64,000 nucleotides of DNA. Origin: Argentina anserina. Taxonomy: Eukaryota > Streptophyta > Magnoliopsida > Rosales > Rosaceae. The notes beneath the pieces were generated by a model that was given only the letters and a program-made list of their open reading frames with translations, was not told where the DNA came from and made no database searches. A program made the translations under genes and the position numbers. Below are positions 36,100-50,055 of this stretch, one piece after another. The number at the start of each line of letters is the position of its first letter. Position 1 is the stretch's first letter. The DNA lies in NCBI RefSeq assembly GCF_933775445.1, contig NC_065874.1, positions 20,902,501 to 20,966,500 on the forward strand, in the 5' to 3' direction.

Positions 36100-39000
36100 C
36101 TCGTATGAGTGTCTTTCTATATGGCTTTCTGATGCGAGTTTCTATTGAATTTGAGAGTGTTCCCAGTGTGGGCGTGTGTTTCTTTCAATCTGAGTATCTT
36201 TCTATCGTTTGAGTATCTTTTCCAATTTGAGTATCTTTTCAATTCACGTATGAGTATCTTTCTGTACGGCTTTCTGATGCGAGTTTCTATTGAATTTGAG
36301 AGTGTTCCCAGTGTGGGCGTATGTTTCTTTCAATCTGGGTATCTTTCTATCGTTTGAGTATCTTTTCCAATTTGAGTATCTTTTCAATTCTCGTATGAGT
36401 ATCTTTCTGTACGGCTTTCTGATGCGAGTTTATATTGAATTTGAGTGTGTTTTTAGTGTGGGCGTGTGTTTCTTTCAATCTGAGTATCTTTCTATCGTTT
36501 GAGTATCTTTTCCAATTTGAGTATCTTTTCAATTCTCGTATGAGTATCTTTCTGTACGGCTTTCTGATGCGAGTTTATATTGAATTTGAGTGTGTTTTTA
36601 GTGTTGGCGTGTGTTTCTTTCAATCTGGGTATCTTTCTATCGTTTGAGTATCTTTTCCAATTTGAGTATCTTTTCAATTCTCGTATGAGTATCTTTCTGT
36701 ACGGCTTTCTGATGCGAGTTTCTATTGAATTTGAGAGTGTTCCCAGTGTGGGCGTGTGTTTCTTTCAATCTGAGTATCTTTCGATCGTTTGAGTATCTTT
36801 TCCAATTTGAGTATCTTTTCAATTCTCGTATGAGTATCTTTCTGTACGGCTTTCTGATGCGAGTTTGTTTTGAATTTGAGTGTGTTTTTAATGTGGGCGT
36901 GTGTTTCTTTCAGTCTGAGTATCTTTCTATCGTTTGAGTATCTTTTCCAATTTGAGTATCTTTTCAATTCTCGTATGAGTATCTTTCTGTACGGCTTTCT
37001 GATGGGAGTTTCTATTGAATTTGAGAGTGTTCCCAGTGTGGGCGTGTGTTTCATTCAATCTGAGTATCTTTCTATTCTTTGAGTACCTTTTCCAATTTGA
37101 GTATCATTTCAATTCTCGTATGTGTATCTTTCTGTACGGCTTTCTGATGCGAGTTTCTATTGAATTTGAGAGTGTTCCCAGTGTGGGCGTGTGTTTCTTT
37201 CAATCTGAGTATCTTTCTATCGTTTGAGTATCTTTTCCAATTTCAGTATCTTTTCAATTCTCGTATGAGTGTCTTTCTGTACGGCTTTCTGATGCGAGTT
37301 TCTATTGAATTTGAGAGTGTTCCAAGTGTGGGCGTCTGTTTCTTTCAATCTGAGTATCTTTCTATCGTTTGAGTATCTTTTCCAATTTGAGTATCTTTTC
37401 AATTCTCGTATGAGTATCTTTCTGTACGGCTTTCTGATGCGAGTTTATATTGAATTTGAGTGTGTTTTTAGTGTTGGCGTGTGTTTTTTTCAATCTGAGT
37501 ATCTTTCTATCGTTTGAGTATCTTTTCCAATTTGAGTATCTTTTCAATTCTCGTATGAGTATCTTTCTGTACGGCTTTCTAATGCGAGTTTCTTTTCAAT
37601 TTGAGAGTGTTCCCAGTGTGGGCGTGTGTTCCTTTCACACTGAGTATCTTTCTATCCTTTGAGTACCTTTTCTAATTTGAGTATCTTTTCAATTCTCGTA
37701 TGAGTATCTTTCTGTACGGCTTTCTGATGCGAGTTTCTATTGAATTTGAGTGTGTTTTTAGTGTGGGCGTGTGTTTCTTTCAATCTGACTATCTTTCTAT
37801 CGTTTGAGTATCTTTTCCAATTTGAGTATCTTTTCAATTCTCGTATGAGTATCTTTCTGTACGGCTTTCTGATGCGAGTTTCTATTGAATTTGAGAGTGT
37901 TCCCAGTGTGGGCGTGTGTTCCTTTCAATCTGAGTATCTTTCTATCGTTTGAGTATCTTTTCCAATTTGAGTATCTTTTCAATTCTCGTATGAGTATCTT
38001 TCTGTACGGCTTTCTGATGCGAGTTTCTATTGAATTTGAGAGTGTTCCCAGTGTGGGCGTGTGTTTCTTTCAATCTGAGTATCTTTCTATCGTTTGAGTA
38101 TCTTTTCCAATTTGAGTATCTTTTCAATTCACGTATGAGTATCTTTCTGTACGGCTTTCTGATGCGAGTTTCTATTGAATTTGAGAGTGTTCCCAGTGTG
38201 GGCGTATGTTTCTTTCAATCTGGGTATCTTTCTATCGTTTGAGTATCTTTTCCAATTTGAGTATCTTTTCAATTCTCGTATGAGTATCTTTCTGTACGGC
38301 TTTCTGATGCGAGTTTATATTGAATTTGAGTGTGTTTTTAGTGTGGGCGTGTGTTTCTTTCAATCTGAGTATCTTTCTATCGTTTGAGTATCTTTTCCAA
38401 TTTGAGTATCTTTTCAATTCTCGTATGAGTATCTTTCTGTACGGCTTTCTGATGCGAGTTTATATTGAATTTGAGTGTGTTTTTAGTGTTGGCGTGTGTT
38501 TCTTTCAATCTGGGTATCTTTCTATCGTTTGAGTATCTTTTCCAATTTGAGTATCTTTTCAATTCTCGTATGAGTATCTTTCTGTACGGCTTTCTGATGC
38601 GAGTTTCTATTGAATTTGAGAGTGTTCCCAGTGTGGGCGTGTGTTTCTTTCAATCTGAGTATCTTTCGATCGTTTGAGTATCTTTTCCAATTTGAGTATC
38701 TTTTCAATTCTCGTATGAGTATCTTTCTGTACGGCTTTCTGATGCGAGTTTGTTTTGAATTTGAGTGTGTTTTTAGTGTGGGCGTGTGTTTCTTTCAGTC
38801 TGAGTATCTTTCTATCGTTTGAGTATCTTTTCCAATTTGAGTATCTTTTCAATTCTCGTATGAGTATCTTTCTGTACGGCTTTCTGATGGGAGTTTCTAT
38901 TGAATTTGAGAGTGTTCCCAGTGTGGGCGTGTGTTTCATTCAATCTGAGTATCTTTCTATTCTTTGAGTACCTTTTCCAATTTGAGTATCATTTCAATTC

Positions 39001-39870
39001 TCGTATGTGTATCTTTCTGTACGGCTTTCTGATGCGAGTTTCTATTGAATTTGAGAGTGTTCCCAGTGTGGGCGTGTGTTTCTTTCAATCTGAGTATCTT
39101 TCTATCGTTTGAGTATCTTTTCCAATTTCAGTATCTTTTCAATTCTCGTATGAGTGTCTTTCTGTACGGCTTTCTGATGCGAGTTTCTATTGAATTTGAG
39201 AGTGTTCCAAGTGTGGGCGTCTGTTTCTTTCAATCTGAGTATCTTTCTATCGTTTGAGTATCTTTTCCAATTTGAGTATCTTTTCAATTCTCGTATGAGT
39301 ATCTTTCTGTACGGCTTTCTGATGCGAGTTTATATTGAATTTGAGTGTGTTTTTAGTGTTGGCGTGTGTTTTTTTCAATCTGAGTATCTTTCTATCGTTT
39401 GAGTATCTTTTCCAATTTGAGTATCTTTTCAACTCTCGTATGAGTATCTTTCTGTACGGCTTTCTAATGCGAGTTTCTTTTCAATTTGAGAGTGTTCCCA
39501 GTGTGGGCGTGTGTTCCTTTCACACTGAGTATCTTTCTATCCTTTGAGTACCTTTTCTAATTTGAGTATCTTTTCAATTCTCGTATGAGTATCTTTCTGT
39601 ACGGCTTTCTGATGCGAGTTTCTATTGAATTTGAGTGTGTTTTTAGTGTGGGCGTGTGTTTCTTTCAATCTGACTATCTTTCTATCGTTTGAGTATCTTT
39701 TCCAATTTGAGTATCTTTTCAATTCTCGTATGAGTATCTTTCTGTACGGCTTTCTGATGCGAGTTTCTATTGAATTTGAGAGTGTTCCCAGTGTGGGCGT
39801 GTGTTCCTTTCAATCTGAGTATCTTTCTATCGTTTGAGTATCTTTTCCAATTTGAGTATCTTTTCAATTC
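36100..39870 (+). repeat. 13-mer higher-order repeat, two copies of 1885 bp
   Basis: Units from about 36100 recur from about 37985 at exactly 13 x 145 bp. Shared private variants include AATTCACGTATG (36241 and 38126), TTTATATTGAA units, CTTTCGATCG (36779 and 38664), GATGGGAGTTTC (37004 and 38889) and GTTCCAAGTGTGGGCGTC (37320 and 39205). The two copies differ by very few bases, so this is one of the most recent amplifications in the window. Confidence 0.85.
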
Positions 39871-40955
39871 TCGTATGAGTATCTTTCTGTACGGCTTTCT
39901 GATGCGAGTTTCTATTGAATTTGAGAGTGTTACCAGTGTGGGCGTGTGTTTCTTTCAATCTGAGTATCTTTCTATCGTTTGAGTATCTTTTCCAATTTGA
40001 GTATCTTTTCAATTCTCGTATGAGTATCTTTATGTACGGCTTTCTGATGCGAGTTTCTATTGAATTTGAGAGTGTTCCCAGTGTGGGTGTGTGTTTCTTT
40101 TAATCTGAGTATCTTTCTATCGTTTGAGTATCTTTTCCAATTTGAGTATCTTTTCAATTCTCGTATGAGTATCTTTCTGATGCGAGTTTCTTTTCAATTT
40201 GAGAGTGTTCCCAGTGTGGGCGTGTGTTCCTTTCACACTGAGTATTTTTCTATCGTTTGAGTACCTTTTCCAATTTGAGTATCTTTTCAATTCTCGTATG
40301 AGTATCTTTCTGTACGGCTTTCTGAAGCGAGTTTCTTTTCAATTTGAGAGTTTCCCAGTGTGGGCGTGTGTTCCTTTCACACTAAGTATCTCTCTATTCT
40401 TTGAGTACCTTTTCCAATTTGAGTATCTTTTCAATTCTCGTATGTGTATCTTTCTGTACGGCTTTCTGATGCGAGTTTCTATTGAATTTGAGAGTGTTCC
40501 GAGTGTGGGCGTGTGTTTCTTTCAATCTGAGTATCTTTCTATCGTTTGAGTATCTTTTCCAATTTTAGTATCTTTTCAATTCTCGTATGAGTGTCTTTCT
40601 GTACGGCTTTCTGGTGCGAGTTTCTATTGAATTTGAGAGTGTTCCCAGTGTGGGCGTGTGTTTCTTTCAATCTGAGTATCTTTCTATCGTTTGAGTATCT
40701 TTTCCAATTTTAGTATCTTTTCAATTCTCGTATGAGTGTCTTTCTGTACGGCTTTCTGGTGCGAGTTTCTATTGAATTTGAGAGTGTTCCCAGTGTGGGC
40801 GTGTGTTTCTTTCAATCTGAGTATCTTTCTATCGTTTGAGTATCTTTTCAATTCTCGTATGAGTATCTTTCTGTACGGCTTTCTGATGCGAGTTTCTATT
40901 GAATTTGAGAGTGTTCCCAGTGTGGGCGTGTGTTTCTTTCAATCTAAGTATCTTT

Positions 40956-43060
40956 CTATCGTTTGAGTATCTTTTCCAATTTGAGTATCTTTTCAATTCT
41001 CGTATGAGTATCTTTCTGTACGGCTTTCTGAGGCGAGTTTCTATTGAATTTGAGAGTGTTCCCAGTGTGGGCGTGTGTTTCTTTCAATCTGAGTATCTTT
41101 CTATCGTTTGAGTATCTTTTCCAATTTGAGTATCTTTTCAATTCTCGTATGAGTATCTTTCTGTACGGCTTTCTGATGCGAGTTTCTATTGAATTTGAGA
41201 GTGTTCCCAGTGTGGGTGTGTGTTTCTTTCACACTGAGTATCTTTCTATTCTTTGAGTACCTTTTCCAATTTGAGTATCTTTTCAATTCTCGTATGAGTA
41301 TCTTTCTGTACGGCTTTCTGATGCGAGTTTCTATTGAATTTGAGAGTGTTCCCAGTGTGGGCGTGTGTTTCTTTCAATCTGAGTATCTTTCTATCGTTTG
41401 AGTATCTTTTCCAATTTGAGTATCTTTTCAATTCTCGTATGAGTATCTTTCTGATGCGAGTTTCTTTTCAATTTTAGAGTTTTCCCAGTCTGGGCGTGTG
41501 TTCCTTTCACACTGAGTATCTTTCTATCGTTTGAGTACCTTTTCCAATTTGAGTATCTTTTCAATTCTCGTATGAGTATCTTTCTGTACGGCTTTCTGAT
41601 GCCAGTTTCTATTGAATTTGAGAGTGTTCCCAGTGTGGGCGTGTGTTTCTTTCAATCTCAGTATGTTTCTATCGTTTGAGTACCTTTTCCAATTTGAGTA
41701 TCTTTTCAATTCTCATATGAGTATCTTTCTGTACGGCTTTCTGATGCGAGTTTGTTTTGAATTTGAGTGTGTTTTTAATGTGGGCGTGTGTTTCTTTCAA
41801 TCTGAGTATCTTTCTATCGTTTGACTATCTTTTCTAATTTGAGTATCTTTTCAATTGTCGTATGAGTATCTTTCTGTACGGCTTTCTGATGCGAGTTTCT
41901 ATTGAATTTGAGAGTGTTCCCAGTGTGGGCGTGTGTTTCATTCAATCTGAGTATCTTTATATCGTTTGACTATCTTTTCCAATTTGAGTATCTTTTCAAT
42001 TCTCGTATGAGTATCTTTCTGTACGGCTTTCTGATGCGAGTTTCTATTGAATTTGAGTGTGTTTTTAGTGTGGGCGTGTGTTTCTTTCAATCTTACTATC
42101 TATCTATCGTTTGAGTATCTCTTCCAATTTGAGTATCTTTTCAATTCTCGTATGAGTATCTTTCTGTACGGCTTTCAGATGCGAGTTTCTATTGAATTTG
42201 AGAGTGTTCCCAGTGTGGGCGTGTGTTTCTTTCAATCTGGGTATGTTTCTATCGTTTGAGTATCTTTTCCAATTTGAGTATCTTTTCAATTCTCGTATGA
42301 GTATCTTTCTGTACGGCTTTCTGATGCGAGTTTCTATTGAATTTGAGAGTGTTCCCAGTGTGGGCGTGTGTTTCTTTCAATCTGAGTATCTTTCTATCGT
42401 TTGAGTATCTTTTCCAATTTGAGTATCTTTTCAATTCTCGTATGAGTATCTTTCTGTACGGCTTTCTGATGCGAGTTTCTATTGAATTTGAGAGTGTTCC
42501 CAGTGTGGGTGTGTGTTTCTTTCACACTGAGTATCTTTCTATTCTTTGAGTACCTTTTCCAATTTGAGTATCTTTTCAATTCTCGTATGAGTATCTTTCT
42601 GTACGGCTTTCTGATACGAGTTTCTATTGAATTTGAGAGTGTTCCCAGTGTGGGCGTGTGTTTCTTTCAATCTGAGTATCTTTCTATCGTTTGAGTATCT
42701 TTTCCAATTTGAGTATCTTTTCAATTCTCGTATGAGTATCTTTCTGATGCGAGTTTCTTTTCAATTTGAGAGTTTTCCCAGTCTGGGCGTGTATTCCTTT
42801 CACACTGAGTATCTTTCTATCGTTTGAGTACCTTTTCCAATTTGAGTATCTTTTCAATTCTCGTATGAGTATCTTTCTGTACGGCTTTCTGATGCCAGTT
42901 TCTATTGAATTTGAGAGTGTTCCCAGTGTGGGCGTGTGTTTCTTTCAATCTCAGTATGTTTCTATCGTTTGAGTACCTTTTCCAATTTGAGTATCTTTTC
43001 AATTCTCGTATGAGTATCTTTCTGTACGGCTTTCTGATGCGAGTTTGTTTTGAATTTGAG
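40956..43060 (+). repeat. 1293-bp higher-order repeat (9 units minus 12 bp), one full copy and part of a second
   Basis: Positions 40956-42248 align to 42249-43060 at an offset of 1293 bp, which equals 9 x 145 minus the 12-bp deletion carried in each copy (41441 and 42734). Shared markers are GTTTTCCCAGTCTGGGCGTG, GATGCCAGTTTC and CAATCTCAGTATGTTTC. The second copy breaks off where different units follow. Confidence 0.7.
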
Positions 43061-46000
43061 TGTGTTTTTAATGTGGGCGTGTGTTTCTTTCAGTCTGAGT
43101 ATCTTTCTATCGTTTGAGTATCTTTTCCAATTTGAGTATCTTTTCAATTCTCGTATGAGTATCTTTCTGTACGGCTTTCTGATGCGAGTTTGTTTTGAAT
43201 TTGAGTGTGTTTTTAATGTGGGCGTGTGTTTCTTTCAATCTGAGTATCTTTCTATCGTTTGAGTATCTTTTCCAATTTGAGTATCTTTTCAATTCTCGTA
43301 TGAGTATCTTTCTGTACGGCTTTCTGATGCGAGTTTCTATTGAATTTGAGAGTGTTCCCAGTGTGGGCGTGTGTTTCTTTCAATCTGAGTATCTTTCTAT
43401 CGTTTGAGTATCTTTTCCAATTTGAGTATCTTTTCAATTCTCGTATGAGTATCTTTCTGTACGGCTTTCTGATGCGAGTTTCTATAGAATTTGAGAGTGT
43501 TCCCAGTGTGGGCGTGTGTTTCTTTCAATCTGGGTATCTTTCTATCGTTTGAGTATCTTTTCCAATTAGAGTATCTTTTCAATTCTCGTATGAGTATCTT
43601 TCTGTACGGCTTTCTGATGCGAGTTTCTATTGAATTTGAGAGTGTTCCCAGTGTGGGCGTGTGTTTCTTTCAATCTGAGTATCTTTCTATCGTTTGAGTA
43701 TCTTTTCCAATTTAAGTATCTTTTCAATTCTCGTATGAGTATCTTTCTGTACGGCTTTCTGATGCGAGTTTCTATTGAATTTGAGAGTGTTCCCAGTGTG
43801 GGCGTGTGTTTCTTTCAATCTGGGTATCTTTCTATCGTTTTAGTACCTTTTCCAATTTGAGTATCTTTTCAATTCTCGTATGAGTATCTTTCTATACGGC
43901 TTTCTGATGCGAGTTTCTATTGAATTTGAGTGTGTTTTTAGTGTGGGCGTGTGTTTCTTTCAATCTGACTATCTATCTATCGTTTGAGTATCTCTTCCAT
44001 TTTGAGTATCTTTTCAATTCTCGTATGAGTATCTTTCTGTACGGCTTTCTGATGCGAGTTTCTATTGAATTTGAGAGTGTTCCCAGTGTGGGCGTGTGTT
44101 TCTTTCAATCTGAGTATCTTTCTATCGTTTGAGTATCTTTTCCAATTTGAGTATCTTTTCAATTCTCGTATGAGTATCTTTCTGTACGGCTTTCTGATGC
44201 GAGTTTATATTGAATTTGAGAGTGTTCCCAGTGTGGGTGTGTGTTTCTTTCACACTGAGTATCTTTCTATTCTTTGAGTACCTTTTCCAATTTGAGTATC
44301 TTTTCAATTCTCGTATGAGTATTTTTCTGTACGGCTTTCTGATGCGAGTTTCTTTTCAATTTAAGAGTGTTCCCAGTGTGGGCGTGTGTTTCTTTCAATC
44401 TGAGTATCTTTCTATCGTTTGAGTATCTTTTCCAATTTTAGTATCTTTTCAATTCTCGTATGAGTGTCTTTCTGTACGGCTTTCTGGTGCGAGTTTCTAT
44501 TGAATTTGAGAGTGTTCCCAGTGTGGGCGTGTGTTTCTTTCAATCTGAGTATCTTTCTATCGTTTGAGTATCTTTTCCAATTTGAGTATCTTTTCAATTC
44601 TCGTATGAGTATCTTTCTGTACGGCTTTCTGATGCGAGTTTGTTTTGAATTTGAGTGTGTTTTTAATGTGGGCGTGTGTTTCTTTCAATCTGAGTATCTT
44701 TCTATCGTTTGAGTATCTTTTCCAATTTGAGTATCTTTTCAATTCTCGTATGAGTATCTTTCTGTACGGCTTTCTGATGCGAGTTTCTATTGAATTTGAG
44801 AGTGTTCCCAGTGTGGGCGTGTGTTTCTTTCAATCTCAGTATGTTTCTATCGTTTGAGTACCTTTTCCAATTTGAGTATCTTTTCAATTCTCGTATGAGT
44901 ATCTTTCTGTACGGCTTTCTGATGCGAGTTTGTTTTGAATTTGAGTGTGTTTTTAATGTGGGCGTGTGTTTCTTTCAATCTGAGTATCTTTCTATCGTTT
45001 GAGTATCTTTTCCAATTTGAGTATCTTTTCAATTCTCGTATGAGTATCTTTCTGTACGGCTTTCTGATGCGAGTTTCTATTGAATTTGAGAGTGTTCCCA
45101 GTGTGGGCGTGTGCTTCATTCAATCTGAGTATCTTTCTATCGTTTGAGTACCTTTTCCAATTTGAGTATCTTTTCAATTCTTGTATGTGTATCTTTCTGT
45201 ACGGCTTTCTGATGCGAGTTTCTATTGAATTTGAGAGTGTTCCCAGTGTGGGCGTGTGTTCCTTTGACACTGAGTATCTTTCTATCGTTTGAGTACCGTT
45301 TCCAATTTGAGTATCTTTTCAATTCTCGTATGAGTATCTTTCTGTACGGCTTTCTGATGCGAGTTTGTTTTGAATTTGAGTGTGTTTTTAATGTGGGCGT
45401 GTGTTTCTTTCAATCTGAGTATCTTTCTATCGTTTGAGTATCTTTTCCAATTTGAGTATCTTTTCAATTCTCGTATGAGTATCTTTCTGTACGGCTTTCT
45501 GATGCGAGTTTCTTTTCAATTTAAGAGTGTTCCCAGTGTGGGCGTGTGTTCCTTTCACACTGAGTATCTTTCTATCCTTTGAGTACCTTTTCCAATTTGA
45601 GTATCTTTTCAATTCTAGTATGTGTATCTTTCTGTACGGCTTTCTGATGCGAGTTTCTATTGAATTTGAGAGTGTTCCCAGTGTGGGCGTGTGTTTCTTT
45701 CAATCTGAGTATCTTTCTATCGTTTGAGTATCTTTTCCAATTTCAGTATCTTTTCAATTCTCGTATGTGTATCTTTCTGTACGGCTTTCAGATGCGAGTT
45801 TCTATTGAATTTGAGAGTGTTCCCAGTGTGGGCGTGTGTTTCTTTCAATCTGAGTATCTTTCTATCGTTTGAGTATCTTTTCCAATTTTAGTATCTTTTC
45901 AATTCTCGTATGAGTGTCTTTCTGTACGGCTTTCTGGTGCGAGTTTCTATTGAATTTGAGAGTGTTCCCAGTGTGGGCGTGTGTTTCTTTCAATCTGAGT

Positions 46001-46431
46001 ATCTTTCTATCGTTTGAGTATCTTTTCCAATTTTAGTATCTTTTCAATTCTCGTATGAGTGTCTTTCTGTACGGCTTTCTGGTGCGAGTTTCTATTGAAT
46101 TTGAGAGTGTTCCCAGTGTGGGCGTGTGTTTCTTTCAATCTGAGTATCTTTCTATCGTTTGAGTATCTTTTCCAATTTGATTATCTTTTCAATTCTCGTA
46201 TGAGTATCTTTCTGTACGGCTTTCTGATGCGAGTTTCTATTGAATTTGAGAGTGTTACCAGTGTGGGTGTGTGTTTCTTTCAATCTGAGTATCTTTCTAT
46301 CGTTTGAGTATCTTTTCCAATTTGAGTATCTTTTCAATTCTCGTATGAGTATCTTTCTGTACGGCTTTCTGATGCGAGTTTCTTTTCAATTTGAGAGTGT
46401 TCCCAGTGTGGGCGTGTGCTCCTTTCACACT

Positions 46432-46577
46432 GAGTATCTTTCTATCCTTTGAGTACCTTTTCCAATTTGAGTATCTTTCTATCGTTTGAGTATCTTTTCC
46501 AATTTCAGTACCTTTTCCAATTTGAGTATCTTTTCAATCTCAGTATGTTTCTATCGTTTGAGTACCTTTTCCAATTT
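46432..46577 (+). repeat. Expanded 17-19 bp subrepeat ladder (rearranged monomers)
   Basis: Here the short GAGTATCTTT-like units follow each other without the usual 85-bp part. Starts lie at 46432, 46451, 46469, 46488, 46506 (CAGTACC), 46524, 46541 (CAGTATG), 46560 and 46578, with steps of 19, 18, 19, 18, 18, 17, 19 and 18 bp. A normal monomer has three such steps. It looks like a patchwork of at least three monomer ends joined within the subrepeats. Confidence 0.85.
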
Positions 46578-48619
46578 GAGTATCTTTTCAATTCTCGTAT
46601 GAGTATCTTTCTGTACGGCTTTCTGATGCGAGTTTGTTTTGAATTTGAGTGTGTTTTTAATGTGGGCGTGTGTTTCTTTCAATCTGAGTATCTTTCTATC
46701 GTTTGAGTATCTTTTCCAATTTGAGTATCTTTTCAATTCTCGTATGAGTATCTTTCTGTACGGCTTTCTGATGCGAGTTTCTATTGAATTTGAGAGTGTT
46801 CCCAGTGTGGGCGTGTGTTTCATTCAATCTGAGTATCTTTCTATCGTTTGAGTACCTTTTCCAATTTGAGTATCTTTTCAATTCTCGTATGAGTATCTTT
46901 CTGTACGGCTTTCTGATGCGAGTTTCTATTGAATTTGAGAGTGTTCCCAGTGTGGGCGTGTGTTTCTTTCAATCTGAGTATCTTTCTATCGTTTGAGTAT
47001 CTTTTCCAATTTCAGTATCTTTTCAATTCTCGTATGAGTATCTTTCTGTACGGCTTTCTGATGCGAGTTTCTATTGAATTTGAGAGGGTTCCCAGTGTGG
47101 GCGTGTGTTTCTTTCAATCTGAGTATCTTTCTATCGTTTGAGTACCTTTTCCAATTTGAGTATCTTTTCAATTCTCGTATGTGTATCTTTCTGTACGGCT
47201 TTCTGATGCGAGTTTCTATTGAATTTGAGAGTGTTCCCAGTGTGGGCGTGTGTTCCTTTGACACTGAGTATCTTTCTATCGTTTGAGTACCGTTTCCAAT
47301 TTGAGTATCTTTTCAATTCTCGTATGAGTATCTTTCTGTACGGCTTTCTGATGCGAGTTTCTATTGAATTTGAGAGTGTTCCCAGTGTGGGCGTGTGTTT
47401 CATTCAATCTGAGTATCTTTCTATCGTTTGAGTACCTTTTCCAATTTGAGTATCTTTTCAATTCTCGTATGTGTATCTTTCTGTACGGCTTTCTGATGCG
47501 AGTTTCTATTGAATTTGAGAGTGTTCCCAGTGTGGGCGTGTGTTTCTTTCAATCTGGGTATCTTTCTATCGTTTGAGTATCTTTTCCAATTTGAGTATCT
47601 TTTCAATTCTCGTATGAGTATCTTTCTGTACGGCTTTCTGATGCGAGTTTCTATTGAATTTGAGAGTGTTCCCAGTGTGGGCGTGTGTTTCTTTCAATCT
47701 GAGTATCTTTCTATCGTTTGAGTATCTTTTCCAATTTCAGTATCTTTTCAATTCTCGTATGAGTATCTTTCTGTACGCCTTTCTGATGCGAGTTTCTATT
47801 GAATTTGAGAGTGTTCCCAGTGTGGGCGTGTGTTTCTTTCAATCTGGGTATCTTTCTATCGTTTTAGTACCTTTTCCAATTTGAGTATCTTTTCAATTCT
47901 CGTATGAGTATCTTTCTGTACGGCTTTCTGATGCGAGTTTCTATTGAATTTGAGTGTGTTTTTAGTGTGGGCGTGTGTTTCTTTCAATCTGACTATCTAT
48001 CTATCGTTTGAGTATCTCTTCCAATTTGAGTATCTTTTCAATTCTCGTATGAGTATCTTTCTGTACGGCTTTCTGATGCGAGTTTCTATTGAATTTGAGA
48101 GTGTTCCCAGTGTGGGCGTGTGTTTCTTTCACACTGAGTATCTTTCTATTCTTTGAGTACCTTTTCCAATTTGAGTATCTTTTCAATTCTCGTATGTGTA
48201 TCTTTCTGTACGGCTTTCTGATGCGAGTTTCTATTGAATTTGAGAGTGTTCCTAGTGTGGGCGTGTGTTTCTTTCAATCTGAGTATCTTTCTATCGTTTG
48301 AGTATCTTTTCCAATTTCAGTATCTTTTCAATTCTCGTATGAGTATCTTTCTGTACGGCTTTCTGATGCGAGTTTCTATTGAATTTGAGAGTGTTCCCAG
48401 TGTGGGCGTGTGTTTCTTTCAATCTGAGTATCTTTCTATCGTTTGAGTATCTTTTCCAATTTGAGTATCTTTTCAATTCTCGTATGAGTATCTTTCTGTA
48501 CGGCTTTCTGATGCGAGTTTATATTGAATTTGAGTGTGTTTTTAGTGTTGGCGTGTGTTTCTTTCAATCTGAGTATCTTTCTATCGTTTGAGTATCTTTT
48601 CCAATTTGAGTATCTTTTC

Positions 48620-50055
48620 AATACAGTTTGAGTATCTTTCTGTACGGCTTTCTGATGCGAGTTTCTTTTGAATTTGAGAGTGTTCCGAGTGTGGGCGTGT
48701 GTTTCTTTCAATCTGAGTATCTTTCTATCGTTTGAGTACCTTTTCCAATTTGAGTATCTTTTCAATTCTCGTATGAGTATCTTTCTGTACGGATTTCTGA
48801 TGCGTGTTTCTATTGAATTTGAGAGTGTTCCCAGTGTGGGCGTGTGTTTCTTTCAATCTGAGTATCTTTCTATCGTTTCAGTACCTTTTCCAATTTGAGT
48901 ATCTTTTCAATTCTCGTATGAGTATCTTTCTGTACGGCTTTCTGATGCGAGTTTCTATTGAATTTGAGAGTGTTCCCAGTGTGGGCGTGTGTTTCTTTCA
49001 ATCTGAGTATCTTTCTATCGTTTGAGTACCTTTTCCAATTTGGGTATCTTTTCAATACAGTTTGAGTATCTTTTTGTACGGCTTTCTGATGCGAGTTTCT
49101 TTTGAATTTGAGTGTGTTTTCAATGTGGGCGTGTGTTTCTTTCAATCTGAGTATCTTTCTATCGTTTGAGTATCTTTTCCAATTTGAGTATCTTTTCAAT
49201 TCTCGTATGAGTATCTTTCTGTACGGCTTTCTGATGCGAGTTTCTATTGAATTTGAGAGTGTTCCCAGTGTGGGCGTGTGTTCCTTTGACACTGAGTATC
49301 TTTCTATCGTTTGAGTACCGTTTCCAATTTGAGTATCTTTTCAATTCTCGTATGAGTATCTTTCTATACGGCTTTCTGATGCGAGTTTGTTTTGAATTTG
49401 AGTGTGGTTTTAGTGTGGGCGTCTGGTTCTTTCACATTGAGTATCTTTCTATCGTTTGAGTATCTTTTCCAATTTGAGTATCTTTTCAATACAGTTTGAG
49501 TATCTTTTTGTACGGCTTTCTGATGCGAGTTTCTTTTGAATTTGATTGTGTTTTCAATGTGGGCGTGTGTTTCTTTCAATCTGAGTATCTTTCTATCGTT
49601 TGAGTATCTTTTCCAATTTGAGTATCTTTTCAATTCTCGTATGAGTATCTTTCTGTACGGCTTTCTGATGCGAGTTTCTATTGAATTTGAGAGTGTTCCC
49701 AGTGTGGGCGTGTGTTCCTTTGACACTGAGTATCTTTCTATCGTTTGAGTACCGTTTCCAATTTGAGTATCTTTTCAATTCTCGTATGAGTATCTTTCTG
49801 TACGGCTTTCTGATGCGAGTTTGTTTTGAATTTGAGTGTGTTTTTAGTGTGGGCGTCTGGTTCTTTCACATTGAGTATCTTTCTATCGTTTGAGTATCTT
49901 TTCCAATTTGAGTATCTTTTCAATACAGTTTGAGTATCTTTTTGTACGGCTTTCTGATGCGAGTTTCTTTTGAATTTGATTGTGTTTTCAATGTGGGCGT
50001 GTGTTTCTTTCAATCTGAGTATCTTTCTATCGTTTGAGTATCTTTTCCAATTTGA
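48620..50055 (+). repeat. 434-bp trimer higher-order repeat, about three periods
   Basis: AATACAGTTT sites at 48620, 49054, 49488 and 49922 are exactly 434 bp apart, which is 3 x 145 minus the one base that AATACAGTTTGAG lacks relative to AATTCTCGTATGAG. The last two periods also share GAATTTGATTGTG, GTTTTCAATGTGGGCG and GGCGTCTGGTTC, so they are the youngest pair. Confidence 0.85.
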
